From assembly GCA_017856435.1 (NCBI GenBank), contig JAFMFB010000015.1:1-51619 (forward strand): a DNA stretch of 51,619 bases. Reading direction: 5' to 3'. Both the position numbers and the translations under genes were made by a program. Of this stretch, positions 42,568-51,619 are shown piece after piece; positions within the stretch are counted from its first letter, which is position 1; each line of letters begins with the position of its first letter. The notes under the pieces are model-generated. The model ran no database searches. It had not been told where the DNA came from and saw only the letters and a program-made list of their open reading frames with translations. Source of the stretch: Burkholderiaceae bacterium. GTDB taxonomy: Bacteria > Pseudomonadota > Gammaproteobacteria > Burkholderiales > Burkholderiaceae_C.

Positions 42568-44922
42568 GTGAAGATCGTTTGTATCGGTGGCGGCCCTGCT
42601 GGCCTATATCTGGGCCTTTTGATGAAAAAGCTGGATGCGGCGCACGATGTGACAGTGGTTGAACGAAATCAACCATACGACACTTTTGGCTGGGGCGTGG
42701 TGTTTTCTGATGCAACCATGGACAACATGCGCCAGTGGGACCCGCAAACTGCCGGTGAAATACAGGAATCTTTCAACCACTGGGACGATATCGAGTTGCT
42801 GTTCAAGGGCCGTACCATCCGCTCAGGCGGGCACGGATTTGTGGGGATCGGTCGCAAAAAGTTGCTCAATATCCTGCAGGCACGTTGCGAGCGCCTGGGC
42901 GTGCAACTGGTGTTTGAGACTGAGGCCAATTCTGACCTGGACTACCCTGATGCCGACCTGATCATCGCCTGCGACGGCATCAACTCACGCATCAGAGGCA
43001 AATATGCTGAAGTGTTCAAGCCCGACATCATCACAAGGCCAAACCGCTACATCTGGCTTGGGACGAACCGTTTGTACGACGCCTTCACCTTTGATTTCCA
43101 GAAAACCGACAAGGGATGGTTTCAGGCCCATATCTACAAGTTCGATGAGAACACCACCACATTCATCGTGGAATGCCCTGAAGGTGTCTGGAAAGCCAGT
43201 GGGTTGGATCAGGCCGACCAGGAGCAATCCATTACCTTTTGCGAAAACCTCTTCAAGGATACCTTGCAGGGTCACAAGTTGATGACCAATGCGCGCCACT
43301 TGCGTGGTTCGGCCTGGTTGAACTTCCAGCGCGTGGTGTGCGAACAGTGGTGGCTTAAAAACGCCAACGGAAGCCATGTGGTGTTGATGGGCGATGCTGT
43401 TCACACAGCTCACTTCGCCATTGGGTCCGGTACCAAGCTGGCCATTGAGGATGCAATTGAACTCACACGCCAGTTCCAACTTCTGGGTGATCGCCCCGAA
43501 AAGCTGCCCAAGGTGTTGACGGCTTACCAGGAACTGCGTCGGGTAGAGACTCTGCGTCTGCAAAATGCGGCATGGAACGCCATGGAATGGTTCGAAGTGT
43601 GTGGCGAGCGCTACTGCGATCAACTGGAGCCAGAGCAGTTCATGTACTCGATGCTCACACGCAGCCAGCGCATCAGCCACGAGAACCTGCGCCTGCGCGA
43701 CCAGCACTGGCTCGAAGGGTATGAACGCTGGTTTGCCGAGCGTGCTGGCCTGACTGGCGCAGAGCTGGCCGCCGCCAAACCCGTGCCACCCATGTTCGCG
43801 CCCTACCGTGTGCGCGCAGTGAAGCTCAAGAACCGCGTCGTGGTGTCGCCCATGGCGCAGTACAGCGCCGTGGATGGTCTGGTTGGGAACTACCACCTGG
43901 TTCATCTAGGCGCACGTGCCATGGGTGGAGCTGGCTTGGTGTTCACCGAGATGATCTGCACCAGTGCATATGCACGCATCACGCCCGGCTGCCCCGGCCT
44001 GTGGACCGATGAACAGGGCGACGCCTGGCAACACATTGTGGATTGGGTACATACCTATACCGATGCCAAGATCGCAGCTCAAATTGGCCATGCGGGCGCC
44101 AAAGGCTCGACCCGACGTGCCTGGGAGGGCATTGACAAACCCCTGCTGCCCAGCGATACCGAGGAAAACTGGCCTCTGGTCAGTGCGTCGCCACAACAAT
44201 ATCTGAAAGGGGAAAGTCAGGTCTCGCAAGCCATGACGCGGGCTGACATGGACAAGGTCAGGGAGGATTTCGTGGCTGCCACCCGGCGGGCCGCGATGGC
44301 CGGTTTCGACTGGCTGGAATTGCACTGTGCGCACGGTTATCTGCTTTCAAGCTTTATTTCCCCCCTGACCAACCGGCGTAGCGATGAATATGGCGGCAGC
44401 CTGAGCAATCGGCTGCGCTACCCGCTAGAGGTATTTACCGCTGTGCGCAACACCTGGCCGGCAGATAAACCCATATCGGTCAGAATTTCAGCCCACGACT
44501 GGGTGGAAGGCGGCATCACCCCGGCTGACGCAGTGACCATAGCTCAGGCGTTCAAGCTTGCCGGCGCGGACATGATCGACTGTTCCTCCGGACAGGTCAG
44601 CAAGCAGGAAAAAATCACTTTCGGCCGTATGTTCCAGACACCCTTTGCCGACCGCGTGCGTCAGATGGCTGACATACCGACCATTGCCGTGGGGGCCATC
44701 AGCGAAGCTGATCATGTCAACAGCATCATCGCTGCCGGGCGTGCGGACCTGTGCGCAGTAGCAAGGCCCCACCTGGCCAACCCGGCCTGGACCTTGACCG
44801 AAGCGGCAAAGATTGGTTACACCGCGATCGAATGGCCGAAGCAATATCGTTCTGCCAAGATGCAGATGGAAGCCAATTTCGCTCGCGAAAAGACCATGCA
44901 AGCTGCTGGTACGAAAGGCTGA
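42568..44922 (+). CDS. 2-aminobenzoyl-CoA monooxygenase/reductase (salicylyl-CoA 5-hydroxylase family)
   Basis: 784 residues, a natural fusion. Residues 1 to ~385 form an FAD-dependent aromatic hydroxylase: [10 protein letters not shown] at 7-16, and the second FAD motif [18 protein letters not shown] at about 271-288. Residues ~400-775 form an Old Yellow Enzyme-type NADH:flavin reductase ([12 protein letters not shown]; catalytic [16 protein letters not shown] near 585; [10 protein letters not shown]). The size and order match Azoarcus 2-aminobenzoyl-CoA monooxygenase/reductase, which hydroxylates and then reduces the ring of anthraniloyl-CoA; salicylyl-CoA 5-hydroxylases share the fold. The start is GTG with AAAGGA 6 nt upstream. 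First gene of the operon; the SDR starts 4 bp after its stop. Confidence 0.87.
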   Translation: MKIVCIGGGPAGLYLGLLMKKLDAAHDVTVVERNQPYDTFGWGVVFSDATMDNMRQWDPQTAGEIQESFNHWDDIELLFKGRTIRSGGHGFVGIGRKKLLNILQARCERLGVQLVFETEANSDLDYPDADLIIACDGINSRIRGKYAEVFKPDIITRPNRYIWLGTNRLYDAFTFDFQKTDKGWFQAHIYKFDENTTTFIVECPEGVWKASGLDQADQEQSITFCENLFKDTLQGHKLMTNARHLRGSAWLNFQRVVCEQWWLKNANGSHVVLMGDAVHTAHFAIGSGTKLAIEDAIELTRQFQLLGDRPEKLPKVLTAYQELRRVETLRLQNAAWNAMEWFEVCGERYCDQLEPEQFMYSMLTRSQRISHENLRLRDQHWLEGYERWFAERAGLTGAELAAAKPVPPMFAPYRVRAVKLKNRVVVSPMAQYSAVDGLVGNYHLVHLGARAMGGAGLVFTEMICTSAYARITPGCPGLWTDEQGDAWQHIVDWVHTYTDAKIAAQIGHAGAKGSTRRAWEGIDKPLLPSDTEENWPLVSASPQQYLKGESQVSQAMTRADMDKVREDFVAATRRAAMAGFDWLELHCAHGYLLSSFISPLTNRRSDEYGGSLSNRLRYPLEVFTAVRNTWPADKPISVRISAHDWVEGGITPADAVTIAQAFKLAGADMIDCSSGQVSKQEKITFGRMFQTPFADRVRQMADIPTIAVGAISEADHVNSIIAAGRADLCAVARPHLANPAWTLTEAAKIGYTAIEWPKQYRSAKMQMEANFAREKTMQAAGTKG

Positions 44923-44925
44923 GTA

Positions 44926-45711
44926 ATGACTGATTCGATCCAGGCCCTGCAAGGCCGTCACGCGGTGGTCACCGGTGCGTCGCGTGGCATTGGCGCGGCA
45001 ATTGCAGAACAACTTGCCGCTCGAGGTGCGCGATTGACGCTGATGGGACGCCAGCTCTCCACCTTGCAGGCTCTGGCCGACACACTGCCAAGCTCGGCCA
45101 TGGCCCGTGCTGTAGTCTGCGATGTGACCGACCCGGCTGTCGTCAATGCTGCCTTTGCAGACGCACGCCAAGCCATGGGCCCAGTGGACATCCTTGTGAA
45201 CAACGCGGGACAGGCCGAGAGTGCACCACTGACCCGAACGGATGATGAGTTATGGGCACGCATGCTGGCTGTCAACCTGAGCGGCACGTTCTTTTGCACA
45301 CGAGCTGCGCTGCCTGACATGATCAGCCAGGGCTGGGGGCGCGTGTGCAACATCGCGAGCACGGCAGGACAACGCGGCTACGCATACGTTGCAGCCTATT
45401 CGGCCGCCAAGCATGGCGTGATCGGGCTGACGCGATCTCTCGCGCTGGAAGTCGCGCGCAAGGCGATCACTGTGAATTCCATTTGCCCGGGCTATACCGA
45501 ATCCGACCTGCTGACGCAAAGCCTGGAGAACGTCATGACCAAGACGGGACGAACCCTGGAACAGGCCCGCGCAGATTTCGCACGTCAAAATCCGCAAGGC
45601 CGACTGGTGCAGCCTATAGAGGTGGCCGATGCAGTCCTGTGGCTTTGCTCGCCGGCAGCCGCATCAATCCATGGGCAGTCAATCTCGGTGAGCGGTGGAG
45701 AAGTGATGTGA
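44926..45711 (+). CDS. SDR-family 3-hydroxyacyl-CoA dehydrogenase-like protein
   Basis: 261 residues, classical SDR. The cofactor motif TGASRGIG is at 16-23 and NNAG at 92-95. The catalytic set is S145, Y158 and K162 in YSAAK. C-terminal [12 protein letters not shown] fits 3-oxoacyl / 3-hydroxyacyl-CoA dehydrogenases. In this operon it would oxidise or reduce a hydroxy intermediate during beta-oxidation-like breakdown of the dearomatised ring. It shares one base with the following MarR start (TGATG), so they are translationally coupled. Confidence 0.85.
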   Translation: MTDSIQALQGRHAVVTGASRGIGAAIAEQLAARGARLTLMGRQLSTLQALADTLPSSAMARAVVCDVTDPAVVNAAFADARQAMGPVDILVNNAGQAESAPLTRTDDELWARMLAVNLSGTFFCTRAALPDMISQGWGRVCNIASTAGQRGYAYVAAYSAAKHGVIGLTRSLALEVARKAITVNSICPGYTESDLLTQSLENVMTKTGRTLEQARADFARQNPQGRLVQPIEVADAVLWLCSPAAASIHGQSISVSGGEVM

Positions 45712-46250
45712 TGCCAGGGCTTGCTCCAACACCCGCGCCCGTGCTTGATGACGCGCAGATTGGCCGCGAAGCTCAAGTGGCCAGAGAGGACCATCTTGCC
45801 ATTCGGCTGTGGCTGCGCCTGCTGTCATGCAGCACGCAGATTGAGCAGGATATCCGTACCCGTCTGCGACTGCAGTTTGGAACCACGTTGCCCAGGTTTG
45901 ATTACCTTGCACAGCTGGAACGCAACCCCGACGGTCTGCGCATGAACGTCCTGACACGTTACCTGATGGTCACCGGTGGTAATGTGACCGGCCTGACGGA
46001 CCAGTTGGTGGCTGATGGCTGGGTCGAACGCCTGCCCGATCCTCAAGACCGGCGTGCAACGATCGTTCGTTTGAGCGCGATAGGCAGAAGAGAATTTTCC
46101 AGCATGGCCCAGGCCCATGAGGCCTGGCTCAGCGCCATGTTTGAAGAGCTGGACGGCTCCTTCAAAGAAAACCTCTACACCATGCTGGGACAACTGCGAG
46201 TGCACCTGACGCAAATCACGCCCACAACACCCCACCCACCAAAGCCATGA
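45711..46250 (+). CDS. MarR-family transcriptional regulator
   Basis: 179 residues starting at the ATG that overlaps the SDR stop. A dimerisation helix region (about 20-50, with [20 protein letters not shown]) leads to a winged helix-turn-helix: [50 protein letters not shown], and the wing [17 protein letters not shown]. The DxRxxxVxLT-like wing is diagnostic. MarR proteins of aromatic-CoA operons typically release DNA on binding the aryl-CoA substrate. Lying inside the operon, it is well placed to regulate it through the 29-bp palindrome. Confidence 0.9.
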   Translation: MPGLAPTPAPVLDDAQIGREAQVAREDHLAIRLWLRLLSCSTQIEQDIRTRLRLQFGTTLPRFDYLAQLERNPDGLRMNVLTRYLMVTGGNVTGLTDQLVADGWVERLPDPQDRRATIVRLSAIGRREFSSMAQAHEAWLSAMFEELDGSFKENLYTMLGQLRVHLTQITPTTPHPPKP

Positions 46251-46266
46251 ACCTGAAAGCAACCCC

Positions 46267-47118
46267 ATGAGCAAAACCATTGATCCCACGCTGCTGGCGG
46301 GCAACCGCCGACCCATGGCCAATTACCAGGCCTCCCATTTCCTGTGGTCAGTGCAGGAGGGCGTGGGCACCATCACCCTCAACCGTCCTGAGCGCAAAAA
46401 CCCTCTGACCTTTGACAGCTACGCCGAACTGCGTGACCTGTTCCACCAGCTCAAATTGGCAGATGATGTGAAAACTGTGGTCCTGACTGGCGCGGGTGGC
46501 AATTTTTGCTCGGGCGGCGATGTGCATGAAATCATTGGACCGCTGATTGACTTGCCGATGCCCGAATTGCTGATGTTCACCCGCATGACGGGTGAGCTGG
46601 TGCAGATGATGCGCGCTTGCCCTCAACCCATTGTTGCGGCGGTGGACGGGGTATGTGCTGGAGCAGGTGCCATCATGGCCATGGCCGCCGACCTGCGCCT
46701 GGGCACGCCCAGAAGCAAGACTGCCTTTCTGTTTAACCGGGTTGGGCTGGCAGGTTGCGACATGGGTGCATGTGCCATCCTGCCTCGTATCGTCGGGCAG
46801 GGACGCGCCAGCGAACTGCTCTACACCGGACGCGTGCTGGGTGGAGAAGAAGGCGAGCGCTGGGGGTTTTTCAACCGACTTTGCTCGCCCGAAGAGTTGT
46901 TGAGCGAGGCGCTCAAACTGGCAGCGGGTCTGACGGCAGGCCCCTCTTTTGCCAACGGCATCACCAAAACCATGCTGCACCAGGAATGGTCCATGACGAT
47001 TGAGCAGGCCATTGAGGCCGAGGCTCAGGCCCAGGCGATCTGCATGATGACGCAAGACTATTCCCGTGCTTACCATGCTTTTGTGTCCAAGCAAAAGCCG
47101 GTTTTTCAGGGAAACTGA
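46267..47118 (+). CDS. enoyl-CoA hydratase/isomerase family protein
   Basis: 283 residues, crotonase fold. The oxyanion-hole motifs are [11 protein letters not shown] (about 79-89) and [21 protein letters not shown] (about 122-142). The glutamate that follows in typical hydratases (PEVKLGLIPG region) is not conserved; [19 protein letters not shown] takes its place, with an Asp nearby. Chemistry other than simple hydration, for instance ring hydrolysis or isomerisation, should be considered. The operon position and known anthranilate-CoA clusters support a role in ring cleavage or beta-oxidation. An internal ATG at 46315 is an alternative start. Confidence 0.83.
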   Translation: MSKTIDPTLLAGNRRPMANYQASHFLWSVQEGVGTITLNRPERKNPLTFDSYAELRDLFHQLKLADDVKTVVLTGAGGNFCSGGDVHEIIGPLIDLPMPELLMFTRMTGELVQMMRACPQPIVAAVDGVCAGAGAIMAMAADLRLGTPRSKTAFLFNRVGLAGCDMGACAILPRIVGQGRASELLYTGRVLGGEEGERWGFFNRLCSPEELLSEALKLAAGLTAGPSFANGITKTMLHQEWSMTIEQAIEAEAQAQAICMMTQDYSRAYHAFVSKQKPVFQGN

Positions 47119-47120
47119 GT

Positions 47121-48293
47121 ATGACCGATCAGACCTATCTGCAATGGCCCTTCTTTGAGCCTCGCCATGTCGAGCTGGCCCAGGCGCTGGACGATTGGGC
47201 CGCCAAACATGTGCCGCAAGGACATGGCCCGGACGTAGATGCCGACTGTGTGGGCTTGGTGCGCTCCCTGGGCGCAGCCGGCTGGTTACGACACGCGGTG
47301 GCTGGGTCCGATGTAGGGGGTGCCGGCCAGGCCATTGACACTCGCGCCATCTGCCTGATCCGCGAAACCCTGGCTCGTCACAACGGCCTGGCCGACTATG
47401 CCTTTGCCATGCAGGGTCTGGGCTCGGGCGCCATCTCATTGCACGGAACCGCTGAGCAACGCCAGCGATATCTGCCCCGCGTGGCAAGCGGCCAAGCCAT
47501 CGCGGCCTTTGCCCTGTCCGAGCCCAACGCAGGCTCCGATGTCGCAGCCATGGCATGCTCGGCCCGCCAGGAAGGCGAGCACTACATTCTGGACGGAGAA
47601 AAAACCTGGATTTCCAACGGCGGCATTGCAAACTTTTATGTGGTGTTTGCCCGTACGGGAGAGGCACCGGGGTCCCGCGGCATTTCTGCCTTCATTGTGG
47701 ATGCGAACACTACCGGCTTCGAGATTGCCGAGCGCATTGAAGTGATCGCACCTCACCCCCTGGCGCGACTTCGTTTCACCAACTGCCGAATTCCGGTCAG
47801 TCAGCGTGTCGCCCCTGCTGGCGAGGGCTTCAAGGTGGCCATGCGTACGCTGGATGTATTTCGGACTTCAGTAGCGGCGGCCTCGCTTGGCTTTGCCCGC
47901 CGAGCTCTGGATGAGGCTTTGCACCGCGCCACCACCCGTCAAATGTTCAAGGGTGTATTGGCTGATCTCCAGCTCACCCAGGCCAAGCTGGCTCAAATGG
48001 CCACGGCCATCGACAGCGCTGCGTTGTTGACTTACCGGGCCGCGTGGCAGCGTGACCAAGGCCTGAGCGTGACACGCGAAGCCGCCATGGCCAAGATGGT
48101 TGCCACCGAAAATGCCCAGCAGGTCATCGACGCTGCGGTCCAGCTTTGGGGAGGGCTGGGCGTTGTCAGCGAGATGCCTGTCGAACGTCTGTACCGCGAA
48201 ATCCGGGCGCTGCGAATTTACGAGGGCGCGACCGAGGTCCAGCAGCTCATCATTGCGCGTGAATTGCTCAAATTGATGGGCACACCTGACTGA
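47121..48293 (+). CDS. acyl-CoA dehydrogenase
   Basis: 390 residues with a complete set of motifs: [15 protein letters not shown] and [22 protein letters not shown] (flavin contacts), and the C-terminal [19 protein letters not shown] with the expected catalytic Glu in YEGATE. It starts two bases after the hydratase stop. It would introduce a double bond in a cyclic or open-chain CoA thioester downstream of the monooxygenase/reductase. Unlike the 36-38 kb pair it looks like a normal homo-oligomeric enzyme. Confidence 0.88.
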   Translation: MTDQTYLQWPFFEPRHVELAQALDDWAAKHVPQGHGPDVDADCVGLVRSLGAAGWLRHAVAGSDVGGAGQAIDTRAICLIRETLARHNGLADYAFAMQGLGSGAISLHGTAEQRQRYLPRVASGQAIAAFALSEPNAGSDVAAMACSARQEGEHYILDGEKTWISNGGIANFYVVFARTGEAPGSRGISAFIVDANTTGFEIAERIEVIAPHPLARLRFTNCRIPVSQRVAPAGEGFKVAMRTLDVFRTSVAAASLGFARRALDEALHRATTRQMFKGVLADLQLTQAKLAQMATAIDSAALLTYRAAWQRDQGLSVTREAAMAKMVATENAQQVIDAAVQLWGGLGVVSEMPVERLYREIRALRIYEGATEVQQLIIARELLKLMGTPD

Positions 48294-48323
48294 CAACCCT
48301 CCAGCTGAACCAGGATAAGCGTC

Positions 48324-49952
48324 ATGCCCACTGCACACATCGACACCTTTGCCCACGATCACCTGCCTCCCCCGGAGCTGCAGCCGGATTACCTTTTCGA
48401 GTTGCCAGAGCTGCAATTTCCAGAGCAGCTCAACTGCGCCGACGAGTTGCTGGACCGGCACCTGGCCAATGGCCATGGTGATCGGGTGTGCATCCGGGCG
48501 CCAGGACTGAGCTGGACCTACGCCGACTTGCAGGACAAATCCAACCGGATTGCCAACGTGCTGGTACACAACATGGGCCTGGTGCCTGGCAATCGCGTGC
48601 TTCTTCGGGCGCCCAACAGCCCGATGCTGGTGGCCTGCTGGTTTGCCGTCATAAAAGCGGGAGGCATCGCGGTAGCCACCATGCCACTGCTACGCGCCAA
48701 GGAGCTGAAATCCATTGTGGAGATCGGCCAGGTCAGATTTGCCCTGTGCGATGCAGCGCTGGCGCAGGAGCTGCAAGAAACTGCCCTGCAGACACCGCTG
48801 ATGCACCATATCTGCCTGTTCAACCACCAAGGCTCTGACAGTCTTGAAGCCCTGATGGCGTTGGCCTCGCCGCAGTTTGAGAATGTCAAGACTGCCAGCG
48901 ACGACACCTGCCTGTTCGCTTTCACATCGGGCACCACTGGCGTGCCCAAGGCCACCATGCATTTCCATCGGGACATCATGGCTGTCTGTCTTTGCTGGCC
49001 GCCACACGTCCTGCGCGCCACGGCTGATGATGTATTCATCGGCAGTCCACCGCTGGCCTTCACTTTTGGCCTGGGTGGGCTGGTGCTGTTCCCCATGGCC
49101 ATCGGGGCATCTACAGTATTGCTGGAAAAAGCCAGTCCGGCACAGTTGATCGACGCTATCCGCGATTTCGGTGCCACCGTTCTGTTCACCGCACCAACCT
49201 CTTACCGCGCAATTGCCCCCAGGGGCAATGAGCTGTCCAACACCCCCTTGCGCAAATGTGTGTCTGCAGGCGAGGCTTTACCTGCATCGACCCGTGCGCT
49301 GTGGAAAGAAGCGACTGGCCTTGAACTTATAGATGGCATTGGAGCCACTGAAATGCTTCACATCTTCATCTCGCATGATGAAGAGAACGTTCGCGCTGGC
49401 GCCACTGGTAAGGCAGTACCCGGCTATCACGCCAAGGTCATCGACGACGAAGGTCATGAGGTGGCGCCGGGAACCTTGGGTAGATTGGCTGTGCAGGGGC
49501 CCACTGGTTGCCGCTATCTGGCCGATGCGCGTCAGAAGAACTATGTCAAAAACGGCTGGAATCTCACGGGAGACGCCTACATCATGGACGCTGATGGCTA
49601 TTTCTTCTATCAGGCACGTACCGACGATTTGATCATTTCAGCCGGTTACAACATCGCCGCCCCTGAGGTAGAGGAAGCTTTGATGCAACATCCTGCCGTA
49701 GCGGAATGTGCCGTAGTGGGCATCCCTGATCCTGAGCGGGGCCAGATTGTCAAAGCCTTTGTGGTGCTTCGACCAGATCAGCAGCAGGATGAAGCCATGG
49801 TGAAAACCTTGCAGGACTTTGTCAAACAGACCGTGGCACCCTACAAATACCCTCGTGCCATCACCTTTGTCGATCAACTGCCGCGCACCCAGACCGGCAA
49901 ACTCCAGCGCTTCAGGCTGCAGGAGCCAATGCTTGGCAGATCCGCCAACTGA
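48324..49952 (+). CDS. 2-aminobenzoate-CoA ligase / benzoate-CoA ligase family
   Basis: 542 residues, ANL superfamily. The P-loop-like FTSGTTGVPKATMHFH lies near residue 200, GIGATEMLHIFISH near 341, the hinge TGDAYIMDADGYFFYQARTDD near 415-435, and the C-terminal catalytic Lys in TQTGKLQRF near 530. The MLHIF segment is typical of benzoate and 2-aminobenzoate ligases. It activates the aromatic acid to its CoA thioester with ATP, the entry step of the pathway. The presence of the aminobenzoyl-CoA monooxygenase suggests anthranilate, but salicylate or benzoate analogues cannot be excluded. Confidence 0.88.
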   Translation: MPTAHIDTFAHDHLPPPELQPDYLFELPELQFPEQLNCADELLDRHLANGHGDRVCIRAPGLSWTYADLQDKSNRIANVLVHNMGLVPGNRVLLRAPNSPMLVACWFAVIKAGGIAVATMPLLRAKELKSIVEIGQVRFALCDAALAQELQETALQTPLMHHICLFNHQGSDSLEALMALASPQFENVKTASDDTCLFAFTSGTTGVPKATMHFHRDIMAVCLCWPPHVLRATADDVFIGSPPLAFTFGLGGLVLFPMAIGASTVLLEKASPAQLIDAIRDFGATVLFTAPTSYRAIAPRGNELSNTPLRKCVSAGEALPASTRALWKEATGLELIDGIGATEMLHIFISHDEENVRAGATGKAVPGYHAKVIDDEGHEVAPGTLGRLAVQGPTGCRYLADARQKNYVKNGWNLTGDAYIMDADGYFFYQARTDDLIISAGYNIAAPEVEEALMQHPAVAECAVVGIPDPERGQIVKAFVVLRPDQQQDEAMVKTLQDFVKQTVAPYKYPRAITFVDQLPRTQTGKLQRFRLQEPMLGRSAN

Positions 49953-49985
49953 ACCACCTTCCACTGACAAAGACGGAGATTGTTG

Positions 49986-50378
49986 ATGCAAGTCTTACTT
50001 CCCCCCGGTTGGCCCCGACCCAAAGGCTATGCCAACGGCGTGACCGCTCGCGGGCGCATGGTTTTTGTGGCCGGCACGATCGGCTGGGACGAGCACGGCC
50101 AGTTTCATTCGGACGATATGGCGATCCAGGCACGGCAAGCCTTGCAGAACATCGTCACCGTTCTGACCGAGGGTGGCGCGAAGCCTGAGCACATAGTGCG
50201 CATGACATGGTATGTCACAAGCAAACGCGAATACCTGGAAAAATCCAGAGAAATCGGACAAGCTTTCAAGACCCATATTGGCTGCTTCAACGCGGCCATG
50301 ACGGCCGTGGAGGTCAGTGCACTCATCGAAGACCGTGCCAAGGTGGAAATCGAGGTCACCGCCGTGATACCGGATTGA
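49986..50378 (+). CDS. RidA-fold protein lacking the catalytic arginine
   Basis: 130 residues from ATG 49986 with GGAG 7 nt upstream; TTG codons at 49980 and 49983 are poorer starts. The YjgF/YER057c/UK114 fold is clear: MVFVAGTIGWDEHG, DMAIQARQALQNIVTVL, MTWYVTSKREYL and AAMTAVEVSAL...KVEIEVTAV. In classical RidA the segment reads ARSxVEV and the Arg holds the imine carboxylate; here it is M105. It therefore belongs with the arginine-less Rid groups. As the last gene of an aminobenzoyl-CoA operon it may act on an enamine or imine thioester during nitrogen removal, but the reaction is unproven. Confidence 0.85.
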   Translation: MQVLLPPGWPRPKGYANGVTARGRMVFVAGTIGWDEHGQFHSDDMAIQARQALQNIVTVLTEGGAKPEHIVRMTWYVTSKREYLEKSREIGQAFKTHIGCFNAAMTAVEVSALIEDRAKVEIEVTAVIPD

Positions 50379-50422
50379 TCTGAACGAGACAAATCTGGAT
50401 TCAGAGTCAGTATGCGGTGAAT

Positions 50423-50949
50423 GGCGGTGCAGATGGTCTGGATTCCGGTGACCGCTGCCGGCGTCATCAACGGCTTTGGCCACTGGTGGGGTTACCGCAA
50501 CTTTGAGGCGCCCGACGCCAGCACCAATCTCAGCCCCTGGGGTATCCTGATTGGCGGTGAAGAGTTGCACAACAACCACCACACCTACCCCACCTCGGCC
50601 AAGCTCTCGGTCAAGCCCTATGAGTTTGACATTGGCTGGCTCTACATCAGCGCGCTCAGTGCCCTGGGCCTGGCCCGGGTGAAGAAGACCCCGCCCAAGC
50701 TGGCCTTCGGCAGCATCAAGCCGGTGGCCGACGACAAAACCCTCGAAGCCCTGATCGCGCACCGCTACGAAGTGATGGCCGGCTATGCCCTGAGCATGCG
50801 CCAGGCCCTGCAACAAGAACTGACCCAGCTCAAAGCCCTCAGCGCCGAAGCCAGCATGCTGCAGGCCGCCAACCGCTGGCTGCATCGTGATACCGAAAAA
50901 GTGCCGATGACCGCGGTGGCCGAGCTTGATAAGGCGCGCGCGGCATCAC
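50423..50949 (+). pseudogene. internal fragment of the desaturase gene (right direct-repeat copy)
   Basis: This stretch repeats codons ~171-346 of the desaturase at 40892, with 507 bp (50438-50944) identical. It contains only the third histidine box (HNNHH) and lacks the first two, the N-terminal membrane region and the C-terminus, so it cannot encode an active enzyme. The reading frame continues past the junction into a non-homologous, PAS-encoding sequence in a different frame. The left junction has a 10-bp shared GTGCAGATGG just before the identity begins. No terminal repeats or insertion sequence border it. Confidence 0.93.
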
Positions 50950-51619
50950 GGCGGCGCAGTTCGACGGCACCTTGGCCGGGATGGAGACATTCACCCACCC
51001 GGAGGACTTCGCACGGGTGGTGGCGGCCTTTGCTGACACGACCGCGGGCGGGCTGGTGGACATCGAGTTTCGGGTGCAGCGGCCCGACGGCGAGGTGCGC
51101 TGGGTGCACGGCCGCGGGCGGCTGGAGACCGACGCCGCGGGCCGGCCCGTGCGCATTAGCGGCACGGAGGTGGACATCACCGAGCGCAAGGCGGCGAGCG
51201 AGTTGTTGCGCCAGAGCGAGACCAAGTTCCGCGACCTGTGGGAGAACAGCCGCGATGCGCAGGTGCTGTGCCTGCCGCCCGACTGGAAATTCAGCTCTGG
51301 CAATGCCGCAGCCGTAGCGCTCTATGGCGCGCGCGACCCTCAGCATCTGGCGCAGTGCACACCGAACGAGTTGACTCCGGAGCTGCAGCCGGACGGCACG
51401 CTATCGGCCGAGAAAACACCCTACTACCTTGAAATTGCCTTGCGCGAGGGCAGCACCTTCTTTGAGTGCACCCACCAGCGTCTTGATGGCACTCTGATAT
51501 TGGTCGAAATCTCGCTTAACCGAATCACGATCGACAACCTGACCGGCGTGCAGGCCACCATCCGCGACATCACCGAGCGCAAGCTGCTCGAGCAACGCGT
51601 GGCCCAGCGCACCGCGGAG
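50950..51619 (+). CDS. 5'-truncated PAS-domain sensor protein, runs off the window
   Basis: The frame beginning at the junction stays open to the last base (about 223 codons); the first in-frame ATG is 50981. A TAA at 50930-50932 in the same frame, inside the desaturase fragment, rules out an in-frame fusion. The start is the second half of a PAS_3-type domain (FTHPEDFARV, EFRVQRPDGEVRWVHGRGRL) with its PAC end VDITERK. A second PAS domain follows (KFRDLWENSRDAQVL to DITERKLLEQRVAQRT). Such arrays usually sit in sensor histidine kinases or diguanylate cyclases, whose output domain would lie beyond the window. Confidence 0.8.

Noticed and set aside
42137-50437. Composite transposon carrying the anthranilate operon
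   Set aside because: The flanking direct repeats are desaturase gene fragments, not insertion sequences, and no transposase, terminal inverted repeat or target duplication is visible.
50421-51317. 298-codon frame reading from the desaturase fragment into the PAS region
   Set aside because: After the junction it translates the wrong frame of the PAS gene (Arg/Ser/Trp-rich nonsense), so it is not a real fusion protein.

Overview
The window looks like chromosome of a GC-rich betaproteobacterium in the order Burkholderiales, most likely family Comamonadaceae or a close relative. This is an inference from the gene families: Bug/TctC binding proteins, a DUF3422 protein, proteobacterial-type indolepyruvate oxidoreductases carrying an extra C-terminal domain, and the purN / DUF1653 / RsmB-like gene order. 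No rRNA, CRISPR array, transposase or integrase was seen. One tRNA-Ser(UGA) lies at the left edge.

Layout. (1) 0.2-10.1 kb holds C3/C4 hydroxy-acid metabolism: tartronate-semialdehyde reductase and hydroxypyruvate isomerase, a TonB-like lipoprotein, then divergently a tartrate-dehydrogenase-type enzyme, a Bug binding protein and glycerate 2-kinase. A Crp/Fnr regulator follows, with a TRAP transporter converging on it. Together these can take up organic acids and feed hydroxypyruvate, tartronate semialdehyde or tartrate to glycerate and 2-phosphoglycerate. (2) 10.3-14.0 kb is a two-gene indolepyruvate-type 2-oxoacid oxidoreductase operon. (3) 14.1-31.2 kb is mixed housekeeping and accessory content: dcd, an ornithine-cyclodeaminase homologue, rhlE, apaH, a CNNM/CorC-type protein, a rhodanese, a YdcF protein, a Na+/Ca2+ exchanger, DUF3422, a second Bug protein, a gamma-glutamyltransferase homologue, two EamA exporters, an SDR, a lipoprotein and a quinone oxidoreductase. 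(4) 30.7-35.2 kb is the conserved ribF-ileS-lspA run on the minus strand. (5) 35.4-42.1 kb holds an HNH nuclease, a paired acyl-CoA dehydrogenase (PimC/PimD-like), purN, DUF1653, an RsmB-like methyltransferase and an acyl-lipid/acyl-CoA desaturase with an unusually structured leader.

(6) 42.5-50.4 kb is the most distinctive region: a compact seven-gene operon for CoA-dependent aerobic degradation of 2-aminobenzoate (anthranilate) or a close analogue such as salicylate. The order is flavin monooxygenase-OYE fusion, SDR, MarR regulator, enoyl-CoA hydratase, acyl-CoA dehydrogenase, aryl-CoA ligase, RidA-fold protein. Its promoter carries a 29-bp near-perfect palindrome, a good candidate for the MarR operator. 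The RidA protein has Met where classical imine deaminases have the catalytic Arg.

(7) Just after the operon (50.42-50.95 kb) lies a fragment of the desaturase gene, with 507 bp identical to 41419-41925. It is joined out of frame to a 5'-truncated PAS-domain sensor gene that runs off the right edge. The operon is therefore bracketed by direct repeats of a housekeeping gene fragment. This is either a very recent rearrangement or an assembly chimera, and it should be resolved before the right end of the window is trusted.
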